From Pectinophora gossypiella (taxonomy: Eukaryota; Arthropoda; Insecta; Lepidoptera; Gelechiidae): 64,000 nt of DNA. The translations under genes were made by a program, and so were the position numbers. The notes under the pieces are model-generated. The model saw nothing but the letters and a program-made list of their open reading frames with translations, ran no database searches and had not been told where the DNA came from. Below, piece after piece: positions 53,055-63,190 of the stretch. Positions within the stretch are counted from its first letter, which is position 1. Every line of letters begins with the position of its first letter. The stretch is taken from contig NC_065420.1 in assembly GCF_024362695.1 (NCBI RefSeq), positions 6,835,420-6,899,419 on the forward strand, read 5' to 3'.

Positions 53055-53510
53055 TTTCCTTAACAAAGATACTTTGGTGCTGTTTCCAGTACACACCATG
53101 TTCTCTAGCCATAGAGGCAGCCAATCAGCTCGCGACACCAAACACTTCAGGGCCCCGATACCGACCCCGCCGGCGTGGTCGACGATTTCCCTCATTCAGC
53201 GCTTATCGCTATCGACCCACTAGGGTCGATTAATTCTTTCAAATATTTTTCTTCTCAGACGACGCCCTGAGCCGAGGTTCGCGCCCAACTGGGCACCCTC
53301 AGGCCTGGTGTCTTAAACGTTGTACCGGGTGAGAGCCTTCAGCGCTCCCCATTTGTCCGGCCAAGTAGTTAATGCCATCTGCGGCAAAACTACAATAAGT
53401 CACGTCAAAAAAAAAGTACACACCATCTTCCGAGCCGGGATTCGAACCTGTGACCATACGATATGTATCACGCCGGAGAACGCGTGATAGGCTACCACGG
53501 GTTACTTGTC
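53055..53510 (-). mobile_element. SINE-F, tRNA-headed, interrupted by LINE-J
   Basis: Minus-strand head at 53430-53510: CCGTGGTAGCCTATCACGCG (A box) and CACAGGTTCGAATCCCGGCT (B box with T-arm). The body continues GGAAGATGGTGTGTACT and resumes left of the Jockey insert (53055-53099). The only copy in the window; its 3' limit is uncertain. Confidence 0.55.
53100..53414 (+). mobile_element. LINE-J (Jockey-clade) copy, 5'-truncated, nested in SINE-F
   Basis: 315-bp copy with the ORF2 end, full 3' UTR and poly(A). Perfect 12-bp target duplications, AGTACACACCAT, at 53088-53099 and 53415-53426. The duplicated site is SINE-F body sequence. Reference copy for the complete LINE-J 3' end (TAAGTCACGTC-poly(A)). 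Confidence 0.9.
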
Positions 53511-53654
53511 TGTAGTACGGGCTCTAAACCACTGAATTCGACTTTGAATTCATGTTTGAATCGTAGAAAATTTGTTACCACTTGGTTTCCAGGATTAGTT
53601 TGTAGGCTCGTCCCCTATTACATGGGACTTAAACATAGCTGGCGAAGAGTCGGT

Positions 53655-53808
53655 GTGGACAGTCATGAGCAATATAATGTACCCACTTTAGGACTCTGTC
53701 GCACTAACATATTTGACATTTAGTGAGACTTACAGTTCGATTTGTCAAAAAAGTTAATGTGACATGGTACCAAAGTGTATACATATTAATGCTCGTGACC
53801 GTACACTA
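53655..53808 (-). mobile_element. MITE-G copy
   Basis: Reverse-oriented and very close to 50920-51060, including both termini (ACAGTCATGAGCAATATAAT and TGCTCGTGACCGTACAC). Confidence 0.75.
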
Positions 53809-54089
53809 TACACCTCTCCCTATTTCTTCGGGCAAACAGGCATGATGCTACCTTATGTAACTAACACTAGATCGTCATTGCTTGTGCGTGTCACATATAT
53901 TATAAGTATTAAGTATATGTGTTTTATTATAACAAGTAATGTGTCCCAACCCTTGAGAGAGCGATTTATTTGCTCTGCCATCAAACAGCGTGATCTCAAG
54001 ACAAAAGGGCACCCCATTGTTTTATCGTCCACGACTATTTTGTCCAGGATTATACTGTTTTACTCATAGTTGCATAATTTTATCGTCTC

Positions 54090-54287
54090 CGGATTCCTAT
54101 ACTATATGGTACTGCCACCATTATTAATGTGAACAGAATAGATGTTGTTTTTTATGATGAATGTTGTGTTCACTTGTAATTGGCTTACACATTAGTACTA
54201 TTTTACTTTTTGTTTAATTATGTCCTGACTAAATGCAATAATGTGCGTAGTTGTAAGTCCATTAAATAAATAAATAAATTATTAAAA
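54090..54287 (+). mobile_element. Probable LINE 3' end with TAAA tail
   Basis: 3'-UTR-like sequence ends GTAAGTCCATTAAATAAATA and continues AAATAAATT, a TAAA-type tail of non-LTR elements. Upstream coding (VSQPLRERF-type frame at 53940-54069) is not recognised, so the 5' limit is uncertain. Confidence 0.4.
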
Positions 54288-54466
54288 TCTTATACCATAG
54301 AGCACCGAACGTCCTTATAATTTAAGTCTAATTCTCAAATAAAATAATTTATATTTTATTGGGGGACTTAATATCTTTGTAAAGATTTTCCTTTAATAAA
54401 GCTATTAAGGAAGTTTGCGAGGAGGATCTTTTTTGCACAGTTTCCTCTTGGCATTTTTAGTTTCTC

Positions 54467-54800
54467 ATTACCCAACTGCGGCAAAGCAAAAAGAGGGTTT
54501 TGTGTATATGTATGTATGTATATAATTAATGTGTGTGTGTGTATGCACGTCTATTCCAACCTAACAACTAAATCACTTGTTAGAATTTAACAAATGAGGT
54601 GTCACTAGAAGCGTCTTGATTGTCCGGTGGTTATAGGCTATGTGACGTCATGTTATACTCTATGTGGCACCCTCCTCTTGAGGACATTTACTGAGGACGA
54701 AATTTTTATTTTTTTCGAATAGTATTATTATGTTGGGTATCAAATGAAGGGGTTTCAATTACGCATTTCAAATATGTACATATTACTAGCTTTTATTTGT
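54467..54800 (+). mobile_element. MITE-K copy
   Basis: Begins TTACCCAACTGCGGCAAAGC and continues GTCACTAGAAGCGTCTTGAT, GTCCGGTGGTTATAGGCTAT, GACGTCA and TATCAAATGAAGGGGTTTCA. The minus copy at 60690-61052 matches throughout; 13422-13512 matches its start. Confidence 0.6.
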
Positions 54801-55731
54801 GGGTTTCCTTGTATTTATACTCGATAATTATAAATTTAGGTACTTACAGTTATAAATATTAGTTGCAGTGACAGTTGCAAATTACGTCTGACTATATTTT
54901 TCCTTTGCAGGCATATATGTATACACATTTCACACAGGCAATGAAATAACATAAGAAAGATTGAGAAAACAATAAAAAAAAGAAAGAATATATACAATGG
55001 ATTACTAGATCTATGAAATAATTATAATAATATGGAAATATGCATACATAATAATAATAATATTTTTAATAATAAACCCCAAAAGATAATATTTTTAGAG
55101 GGTGATTTTTCCGTAGTCGGTTTATAGATTTTTAATTTATATTTTTATTTCCTCAAAGGTAACGTTGGTACTCGTAGCTGATGGAAAAGTACAGATAGGT
55201 ACAGATTGTGTATATACCTAGTAGTAAGCAAGTATTTGGTGGATTTACGGCCTACTACAGTACCTAACGTGTGTTTAGAGTTAGTGTTAACTCGAAACAT
55301 ATTACCTATATATCATAAACGTTTCTTTCTATTTTGATACAAAATACGTCAAAATAAATGTCAAATTAAGTACTTTAGTAAGCGAAAACCATGGATAGGC
55401 AGATCATTGAAAACAGCCGTTAGGCGGTCAAAGGAGATGTTTCAAATCCGGCCTGCACTGTGTACACTTTATAAAAAAAATTAAAAAAAATCCAAGGATT
55501 ATATAAAAAATACTAAAATAAATGATTATAGTATTTTTTGTTCAAGAGTAAAATCTTATTTGAATAAAGGACACAATTGGCAACACGGCAACACATACCA
55601 ACACTACAAGTTCGATCGGCCGCACCGCACCGCGTAGGCCAAATACCCGAAAGTGCGAAGATGTGTTGAGAAATACGATAATAATGATGCGACGACACTA
55701 TATAAATATGTAAACACCGATGAGAACTCAC
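54801..55731. other. Non-coding stretch downstream (minus) of the candidate exon
   Basis: AT-rich with ATA/TAT runs around 55020-55080. If 55732-55827 is a real exon, this is intron. No following exon was recognised. Confidence 0.35.
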
Positions 55732-55827
55732 AAACATTTGTTCTTCTGCCACTTCTAACATCGTTAGTGTTGTTTCATAGAATTGTCTCGGGTTCGGGTC
55801 AATGACCGCCGTTTTATTCTCTTTCAT
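55732..55827 (-). CDS. Candidate first coding exon of an unidentified gene
   Basis: A start codon at 55825-55827 opens exactly 32 codons, beginning MKENKTAVIDPNPRQF and ending AEEQMF, up to a consensus donor, TTT|GTGAGT (55726-55731), in phase 0. An in-frame TAA lies four codons upstream of the ATG, so the start is well bounded. The composition is soluble and acidic/polar, unlike the repeat-derived frames around it, and it overlaps no repeat family seen here. I do not recognise the protein. It is on the same strand as Src42A, about 48 kb upstream, so it could be a separate upstream gene. A chance ORF cannot be excluded. Confidence 0.35.
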
Positions 55828-56419
55828 ATTATTGGGACATTACAAATTAGGTACTAACTTAATTTTAACTTAATTTGACATTACAAAAACTAGCATTATC
55901 TCTTTTTTGCACTTATTGATAGAGTAGGACGGCACTACTTTAAGAGATCTCGAAACTAAAATTTGACTTAGTTTGTCTCGTAGCATTCATTTCAAGAATA
56001 TCGATGTTCTTTAAATGTATACCAATAATCGACTGTTATATTTTTAGAAAATTGTGACAACTTTAAGTAATACCTAAACCAAATCGTTCATTTTATATTT
56101 ACCTAGGATCTTCTTTCTTCTTCTTTCTTCTTTCATCTTTACTTTTAGAAAGAATAAAGTAAAATGATTGTTTTAATAATTCTTGCTATAATCTTGTCAC
56201 TACTAGCTCAAATGTCTCCATCAATCCGCAGTGGGATAATTTGATACAGCGTCATTTGATAGAATGGAATAATTTTGAATAATTTGATAGATGTTCCTGT
56301 CTGTTGGTAGGAGAAGGCTGTACGAATGAAGTCTGGACATGCTATCTTTCTATAGGTAATCATATAGAATAGCAAATGGTGAGATGTAGTCAGTTTATTC
56401 ACGAATATATTCTGATTCT
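55828..56419. other. Non-coding stretch; possible 5' region of the candidate exon
   Basis: No initiator or TATA box can be fixed. CTTCTTTCTTC-type runs at 56108-56140. No repeat recognised. Confidence 0.3.
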
Positions 56420-56525
56420 GATTCTGGAAGGTCAGACAGGCAGTCGTTTATATAAAAACCGGACCTGTCAAATCTTCAGGTTAGGTAAGCGACCCTGTGA
56501 AAAATGGGACAATACTAAGATTTGA
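56420..56525 (+). mobile_element. SINE-A 3' fragment
   Basis: GGAAGGTCAGACAGGCAGTC, CCGGACCTGTCAAATCTTCA and GGTTAGGTAAGCG to AATGGGACAATACTA; strongly 5'-truncated. Confidence 0.7.
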
Positions 56526-56584
56526 TAATTATCAATTTCTGGCATCGTTGTATGATGGCACTTCTTAAACAAACACCCTGCATA

Positions 56585-56652
56585 CGTCTTCTTCTGCTAT
56601 CGTGTGGGCTGTGAGTTGGATTACCAACCTAATCAACCCCGGTGTCTCGTGT
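56585..56652 (-). mobile_element. SINE-C tail fragment
   Basis: Plus-strand TCTTCTTCTGCTATCGTGTG and AACCTAATCAACCCCGGTGT are the complement of the SINE-C end. Confidence 0.55.
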
Positions 56653-56983
56653 GCCTGGTGTCAACCCTGCATCCTGAATTTATATTAAGAACAAATTCAA
56701 ATTTGCCTGAAATCATGCGATAAACAATAATACGCGTAGTTTCAACTACGAGTACATTCCCATTCGAGACACTGATAACGCAGATTAATCCAACGTATGA
56801 ATTTTAATTCCGAACCAGACGTGGATGATTGAGCGTTGTTTTGATAGGCAATTTTATCGCGGCGCCGCTCCGGCGTTTCGTAGATCACTCAATGTATGTT
56901 CTGTGAACATTTACGTATCTAGACGTTACAATGGTTTACAGAGACACGCATTTAACTAACGTTATATTGGTTTTCCTTGACAG

Positions 56984-57074
56984 GTCAAGCCACGCTTGAG
57001 CGGTTTGCATCTTGATCTGGCGCCATGGCAATGCGCCCATTTCCTCGTAAAGCCAAAATTTTTCAGACACAATG
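56984..57074 (+). other. Candidate internal or leader exon (weak)
   Basis: Preceded by a pyrimidine-rich acceptor, TTGGTTTTCCTTGACAG (ends 56983), and followed by the donor AATG|GTAAAG (57074/57075). One frame is open throughout (VKPRLSGLHLDLAPWQ...). Another contains an ATG in a strong context, GCGCCATGGC at 57025. No homology recognised and no repeat copy seen; could be chance. Confidence 0.22.
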
Positions 57075-57747
57075 GTAAAGCAATGGTGTTTGGTTTTTTA
57101 TTTTAGGACGTTAAGAACTAAGTACTTGTTATGTTTAGTGTTCGGTGGCGTCTTACAAAAGCAGCACTTGTGGACATAGCCAACTGCAACTGTTAACAAG
57201 TCATTCGCAGCTGTTGCTATTGGCCTTGGTCGACAACAGCTGCCCATGCGCCGAGGTTTGCTGCCGACAGTGGCGCGTCAAACATCAACTGAAGCTGAAT
57301 TAAGTGCCACTCGTGTGTAAGATTGCGTTTTCATCAAATATATACGAGGATGCATAGCAAAGTGTATTTCATTCCTAAGAACTATTCTCGATAACTATTC
57401 ACATCTGACATCTGGGAGTTTTACTCTTGAATTTGTGTTACTATCTACTATGCAAATCACGAATAAAACGTCGATTTTACTAAAACAGGCTCCATATCAC
57501 ATTGTGCAATATACTCGTTTTATAGTAGCTGCGTTGAACGAAGTTATGAAAAAAAAAAAACGTGTTCCTAACAAAGATATCCTTCGCTACGCATCCTCGC
57601 ACATCTTTAGTGGATACTCAGCCTGGAAGGACTAAGAGACGAATAGAAAAGCTTAGGACATGCTTCTTGTCATTACGGACTCACAAATTTTACAGAAGTC
57701 GAAGAAATAATGATATTTTTCAACCCATATAATTTAATTTATTATCT
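57075..57747. other. Non-coding stretch
   Basis: No gene supported. 57170-57310 is GC-richer (GGTCGACAACAGCTGCCCAT) but has no splice-bounded frame. Confidence 0.3.
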
Positions 57748-57759
57748 ATCGATTTCAAA

Positions 57760-58104
57760 CATAACATAAACATAAACTGCCTATATACGTCCCACTGCTG
57801 GGCACAGGCCTCCCCTCAATCAACCGGAGGGGGTATGGAGCATACTCCACCACGCTGCTCCACTGCGGGTTGGTGGAGGTGTTTTTACGGCTAATAGCCG
57901 GGACTAACGACTTAACGTGCCCTCCGAAGCACGGAATCATCTTACTTTTTCGGACAATCAGGTGATTCAAGCCTGAAAAGTCCTTACCAAACAAAGGACA
58001 GTCTCACAAAGTGATTTCGACAATGTCCCCATCGGGATTCGAACCCGGACCTCCAGATCGTGAGCCTAACGCTCTAACCACTAGACCACGGAGGCTGTTA
58101 CGAC
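57760..58104 (-). mobile_element. SINE-B, full-length reference copy
   Basis: Minus-strand head GCCTCCGTGGTCTAGTGGTT (A box) and GGTCCGGGTTCGAATCCCGA (B box), full body, and tail ending CGTATATAGGCAGTTTATGT. Perfect 12-bp target duplications, ATCGATTTCAAA, at 57748-57759 and 58105-58116. Confidence 0.92.
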
Positions 58105-58116
58105 ATCGATTTCAAA

Positions 58117-58779
58117 TCCGAAATAAATTCTTATTCATTCATTCATAATTTCATTGACCTTTAGATAAGATTTTGAACAAAGTTATGAACGAACAGATTT
58201 TAAGCATTTTTTTAAAATGCGTGGGTTTTTGATTACGAATTTTCCCGATCGTCTGACGCAGTACGAAAGCAGTATTTTCTTGTGAGAAAGTCCGAGTTTA
58301 AATTAACAGTCTGTTCGATCTGTGTTTATCTGGATTAATCCGTTCCTGCGGCGAATAAACAACTAAAGTCGATTTCTAACAAAATTACGGATTTCGGGAT
58401 CTTTTTTCAAGACTTTAGTGATTGTTAGATTAGAGGGATCCTACTGGATGTAATCAAATCACGTCGTAAAGAATACAAATAGATCGGTTTACGTTTACTT
58501 TCAAATATAAGATTCATTGGACATACATAAATTATCGTACGTGATCAACAAGTCGGAATTTACGATAATATCGTGGCTGACTTTGCTAACTGACGTATAT
58601 GTAATTTGCGTCTTATTGACAACTGTAAAAGGTGCAAATCAGTTTTGGCAAAAATTGCAAATACGTCCGTTCGCGACATCAGCGAAAATACAGTATGCGA
58701 ATTGCTAAATCGCCTACTGGACCAAAACAATGTAACCAGTGAACTCACTGGTCAAAAAAAAAATGAAAAAAAAAAGTGA
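58117..58779. other. Non-coding stretch with a diverged repeat
   Basis: 58572-58700 resembles 2779-2900. No gene. Confidence 0.35.
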
Positions 58780-58813
58780 AAATATGCTACAGGAAACTTC
58801 CTGTAGCATATTT
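58780..58813. repeat. Perfect 34-bp hairpin
   Basis: 16-bp arms, AAATATGCTACAGGAA and its exact complement, separated by AC and followed by a T run. It sits after A-rich runs (58753-58775). Could be a tiny palindromic insertion or assembly-sensitive hairpin; its role is unknown. Confidence 0.8.
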
Positions 58814-59149
58814 TTTTCTTCTGGCAGTCTGGCTTCTGACTTCCTATTCAGCCCCCTTAAAAACCTTTACCCCTGTAAAGGTGGGTAAAGGAACTCATCC
58901 CCTAATATGAATCTATTCTGTATTTGTATGTGGAATGTACAAAATCATATAAATATGATAAACAATCTTTGGGTTCCCGAGTTCGATTTAAATTTTTAAA
59001 TAAATATATTTTTAAATGAAGTTCACAAGAGAGTCCCAATTGATCCTATGCTAGGATAGATACATATATGCTTCTTCCGTTCAGGTTTATAAAGGAGTTT
59101 TTGTCTCTATACCTGAGTATATAGTAAAAAAAAAAAATACGCTGAAAGT
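58814..59149. other. Non-coding stretch
   Basis: Nothing supported. Confidence 0.3.
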
Positions 59150-59360
59150 TAACCCACATTCATCATCCTCCTGCCCTTATCACACTCTAGGTGTGCCGGC
59201 ACAATTTATGTATTCCTTTTCCATTCATTTCTGTCAGTCGTCATATCGGTACACGGTAGGTAACAGCTTTCACACATATATCCTTCTTTACACAATCCAT
59301 CCACACTTTCTTGGGTCGTCCCCTACCACATCCATCCATATTCATACTCATAGCCGTCCT
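59150..59360 (-). mobile_element. LINE-gamma (RTE-like) 3' end
   Basis: Minus strand encodes GCGRGRPKKVWMDCVKKDI, the GRPKKxWxDCVKxD motif of RTE-like C-termini, with later frame decay, then ends GTGATAAGGGCAGGAGGATG-ATGA. That end resembles the SINE-A tail (GGGATAATGCTAGGGAGATG-ATGA). Confidence 0.65.
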
Positions 59361-60439
59361 CGTTATATTCTTTTAATCCTTCCTCATTTGCTCAAAATTT
59401 ACTCATTCAATTATTGTTTTTATTCGTACATTTTCAGAGAATGTAGGCATATAGGTAAAGCGTAATAACCGCCAGAGGTAAATCCTCCACAATATTACAA
59501 ATACGAAAGTAACTCTGTCTGTTACCTTTTTCGCTTAAACCATAACTTGAAACATAAGAAAGAATTATAGTATATTTTTTAACCCAGATTTCACCCCTAA
59601 AGGGATGAAAAAGGGCTGGAAAAAACGTACGTGCGTGCGATAATGGTAGTCCACGCGGACAAACAGCTAATCTGCGACAAATGTAAAAATATGCTTGATT
59701 TACTTACTATTAGGTTTCAGATACGCCGCCGATTGATAGATTGCTCACTCATAGGTACTTCTAACTACGTGTTCAAACGATGTCGACAGAGTAAATATTT
59801 GAATGTCGTTATAGGCATATTATTTTGCAATACTTTGTCAATACAAACTGAAAGATAAACGTAAAAATATATCTAGGCTTCTGCTATTGCTTGTATGGAA
59901 AACTCTACCTAAATCACAGGGAATCAAATTGATTTTTCTTGTCAAATAAATATGGTAATAAATATGCTAATAGGGATGTTAGGAGTGAAGTTATGATATA
60001 CGTAGTTTAGCGATATATGAGATGACAAGATACCGTAGCTAATATAACCTACGTTTTATGTTCAGATTGAAGATAATAAAAAATTAAAGAGTTCTGTAAC
60101 TCAAAGGCTGGATATTGCTGTCGTTGGCTCTACTGTTATATAGATGGCTTTGGGGCTCGCCACTCATTACGTTGGCTTGACAGAAAGCTCAGGCACACCT
60201 CCGACAATTGATACAAACAACCTCGTATAATATTGCTTATTCTATGGCTCAGGTGAAGCATGGGTGCTTTGCTCAATTGGGAATATTGTATATAATAATG
60301 TCTTATTGCCACTGTTACCAATGCCATAGAATTGAACGGTAATGCTACGTATAATAGGGACTCCCTCCGCCTCGCAACAATACGAGCTTGAAGCGAGCTT
60401 TGCTAATGATAGATAGTTAAGCGACTTTATACCATAACT
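59361..60439. other. Non-coding stretch
   Basis: Nothing supported. 59465-59640 has CAGAGGTAAATCCTCCACAA and CCCCTAAAGGGATGAAAAAG, reminiscent of old Helitron or MITE interiors, but cannot be assigned. Confidence 0.3.
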
Positions 60440-60591
60440 GGGGGGGTCAAAAAGGCCATATCGAAGCAATTCATTTAAAAAAGCAATTTTGCTATCTGAC
60501 ATTCGTTTGCATTGCACACTTACTTTTATATGCGCAAATGTCAAATTACAATATTGCTTTTTAGACGATTTCGATGTGGGTGTTTTAACTC
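60440..60591. mobile_element. MITE-P copy 2
   Basis: GGGGGGTCAAAAAGGCCATA, TCGAAGCAATTCATTTAAAA and the complement TTTTTAGACGATTTCGATGT surround the ACTTACTTTTATATGCGCAA centre. Orientation is opposite to 36869-37023. Confidence 0.65.
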
Positions 60592-60636
60592 TCCTGTATT
60601 TAAATCAAATAAATTGCATGATTATTTGACCATCTG

Positions 60637-61160
60637 GAGGTCTAAAAAGGCCACATCAAAGCAATTTATCTAAAAAACATAACATTAAAAACTAAAACGC
60701 GACTACGGAAAACTACAGCGCTCTAAAATGCATGAAACATGAAAATATTTCTCTGAAATTCTTCCAACTAGTGATTTTTAGGAGATAGCCGTGATCCGTG
60801 GTTGTGAATAGCCCCTTCATTTGACACCCAACACAATATCAAAAGAACCTTTTCCGTCCTCAGTTTAGAGTGAATTTAGAGTGACGTCATATAACCACCG
60901 GAAAATCAAGACGCTTCTAGTGATACCTCATTTGACAAATTTTGACAAGTGGTTTGGAAGTTAGTTGGTGATAGGCGTGCATACACACATAAGTACATAT
61001 ATGCATAGCGGTCAAAAACATAACCATCCTTTTTGTTTCACCGCAGTTAGGTAAAAAAACAATATTGTAATTTGCGCATATAACATTAAGTGCGTCGTCA
61101 ACAATTGTCAAATATCAATATTGCTTTTCGATGTGGCCTTTTTAACCCCCCCCCCCCCCC
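60637..61160. mobile_element. MITE-P copy 3, split by MITE-K
   Basis: Left arm 60637-60685 (AGGTCTAAAAAGGCCACATC then AAAGCAATTTATCTAAAAAA) and right part 61053-61160 (TTTGCGCATATAACATTAAG, ATCAATATTGCTTTTCGATG, TGGCCTTTTTAACC) are separated by about 367 bp of MITE-K. It ends in a run of 15 C (61146-61160). Confidence 0.65.
60690..61052 (-). mobile_element. MITE-K copy nested in MITE-P
   Basis: Minus-strand copy of 54467-54800: complements of TATCAAATGAAGGGGTTTCA-like, GGTGGTTATAGGCTATGTGA-like and CTAACTGCGGTGAAACAAAA blocks in order. It interrupts MITE-P. Confidence 0.6.
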
Positions 61161-62920
61161 TGTTCCTAATGAGAACTAGAGATTAACAGTATACTTTTAA
61201 GGTTAAGTATAACCTTCACAAAATAAGTAAGTAAATGAAAGATTGACATACGATACGATAACTCAATCCTTCACGGGTTCAATCAGTTTCAAATTACAAC
61301 TTAAATCAGGACCTTGAAGTATTGGAAAACGAATCGAGGAAGCTAAATACGACCTTTCATAAAATGTATGTCCAATCAGCTTCTTGCAAAGGAATAATTA
61401 ACTGGTTGCACTTAAGACATACATGTCGTTTCTGTAATATACCAAAAACACCTACAAAAACATTTTATAATTATGGCAACTAATGGTTATTAATTTCACC
61501 ACTGTTTACAAATAATTCGCTGGGCTCAGTGATTGTAATCAAAGAGCAAAATTTCAGTCACTAAAACATAATATAACCTACTAACACAATTATATAAACA
61601 TAAACTTTGTACGTCGTAACTAACTACTCAGGCGTTTGAATAGCTCTGCTTCTGAAATGGCATAGGTACAACTCTGAGTGAGTTGGTCTCACTTTGACAT
61701 TACTAACCGATTTCAAAATCGAAGGAGGTTATTTATTGACGTCATTATAGGGATGTCTCAATCGCGTATGTAGCGAGCTTCCTCATGAGACGCGATGCAA
61801 TTTGTGCGATATCCTAGATGTACATTTTACAAGTTGTCAAACATGTGTAAGTATGAAGCTTTTATGAAATAATGAATTATTTATAAATAATGAAGTATTT
61901 TCGGAAGTATCTTTTTTTGTAATTTTAAATGAAAGTTTAGGTTATTAAAAAAAGGTAATTTAGATTTTTTGATTATCATGCAGTAGTTTCCTTAGATTTA
62001 AAAAAAAAACAAAACGTTAATAGGCTGAATGCCGTTTGTATTAAATTTTAATATTGACGAAATTCGGTATGTGAGTAAAAAATACTATTTCTGAAACTAT
62101 TTGATGATGTCGTCAAAAAGTTTAAATGTCTGTTACTGATATCCTAAACCCCAAAATCGCACAACCACGCAATATCCAATTGCATCGTGAGAGAGGTCGC
62201 TCAGTAATGTTAGATAGAAAAGAATCGATCGACCTAATATCGACTGATCATCACTATGCTAATGAACGTTACAACACTAGCTTACGTACTTTGACAGATC
62301 TAATTCTTACCGCGCATTGAGACGAGATAATAATGTAATCTAGGTTGCCATATTAGTTTACCATTTTTTTTATATAATCAATAATCGTACTGAACTGATG
62401 GCTCTGTTTAATAATAAAAAAAATAATAATAATTAAATAAATATATATATTTTTTTTACTGATGGTTCTGTTTAATAATACTTAGTTATTAATTTGTCAT
62501 TCCTACTGTTCAAGATGTTTGATTGAAGAATGGTGATGAAATATTTCTATGGAGTAAGTAGGTCTCAACTTTCAGTTTCGATGACGTAACCCTATTTAAC
62601 AAATGAAATTCTTATTCTTCTTTTAATCCTGTTATCTCCTGCTGATATGTAGGGCTTGATCGATAATTTCCGCTCATCTGAATCTATTGCAAAATTAATC
62701 TATGAATTTTCCTTACTCCCGGTAACGAAACACTTCCGCTTACAATAGGTAAAGGTACTTAAACATAATTCTATTTTATCCTTTATAGGGGTATTTTCCT
62801 TAAGCTGTCTTAGTTTAATTTTATTTTTAGAGATTATCCTCCTTCAGGCGAAGCGTAATTAATTATTTTTATCTTCTAATCCCGACACGTGGTATGGTGT
62901 TTAATCCTTAATTGACAGGT
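61161..62920. other. Long AT-rich non-coding stretch
   Basis: No gene supported. 61706-61745 has AACCGATTTCAAAATCGAAG then GAGGTTATT, a block common in lepidopteran repeats. 62612-62690 repeats the 29190-29330 sequence (TCCTGCTGATATGTAGGGCT). The 64-codon frame at 62126-62320 is unrecognised. Confidence 0.35.
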
Positions 62921-63159
62921 ATACAGGGTGTTAGTGACGTTGTAACGAATACTTAGGGGGATGATTCAGACCATGATTCTGAGTTGATATCAAGTGGAAT
63001 TTTTTGTCGCAAAATTCATGACTTTCATGTGTTTTTTTTTAATTATTTTCCATTCTATACTTTTGCGATGGCAAATTAAATTCCAATTGATATTAGCTCA
63101 GAATAATGAGCTAAATCATCCCCCTCAGTATTCGTTACGATGTCACTTACACCCCGTAC
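62921..63159. mobile_element. MITE-V, complete copy
   Basis: ATACAGGGTGTTAGTGACGT through GGATGATTCAGACCATGATT and a palindromic return to TACGATGTCACTTACACCCC; 239 bp, foldback over nearly its whole length. Confidence 0.78.
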
Positions 63160-63190
63160 AAGTACATACAAGTAGCCATACAAGTACATT

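Noticed and set aside
59193..59465. 90-codon plus-strand frame
   Set aside because: Antisense of the LINE-gamma C-terminal coding region.
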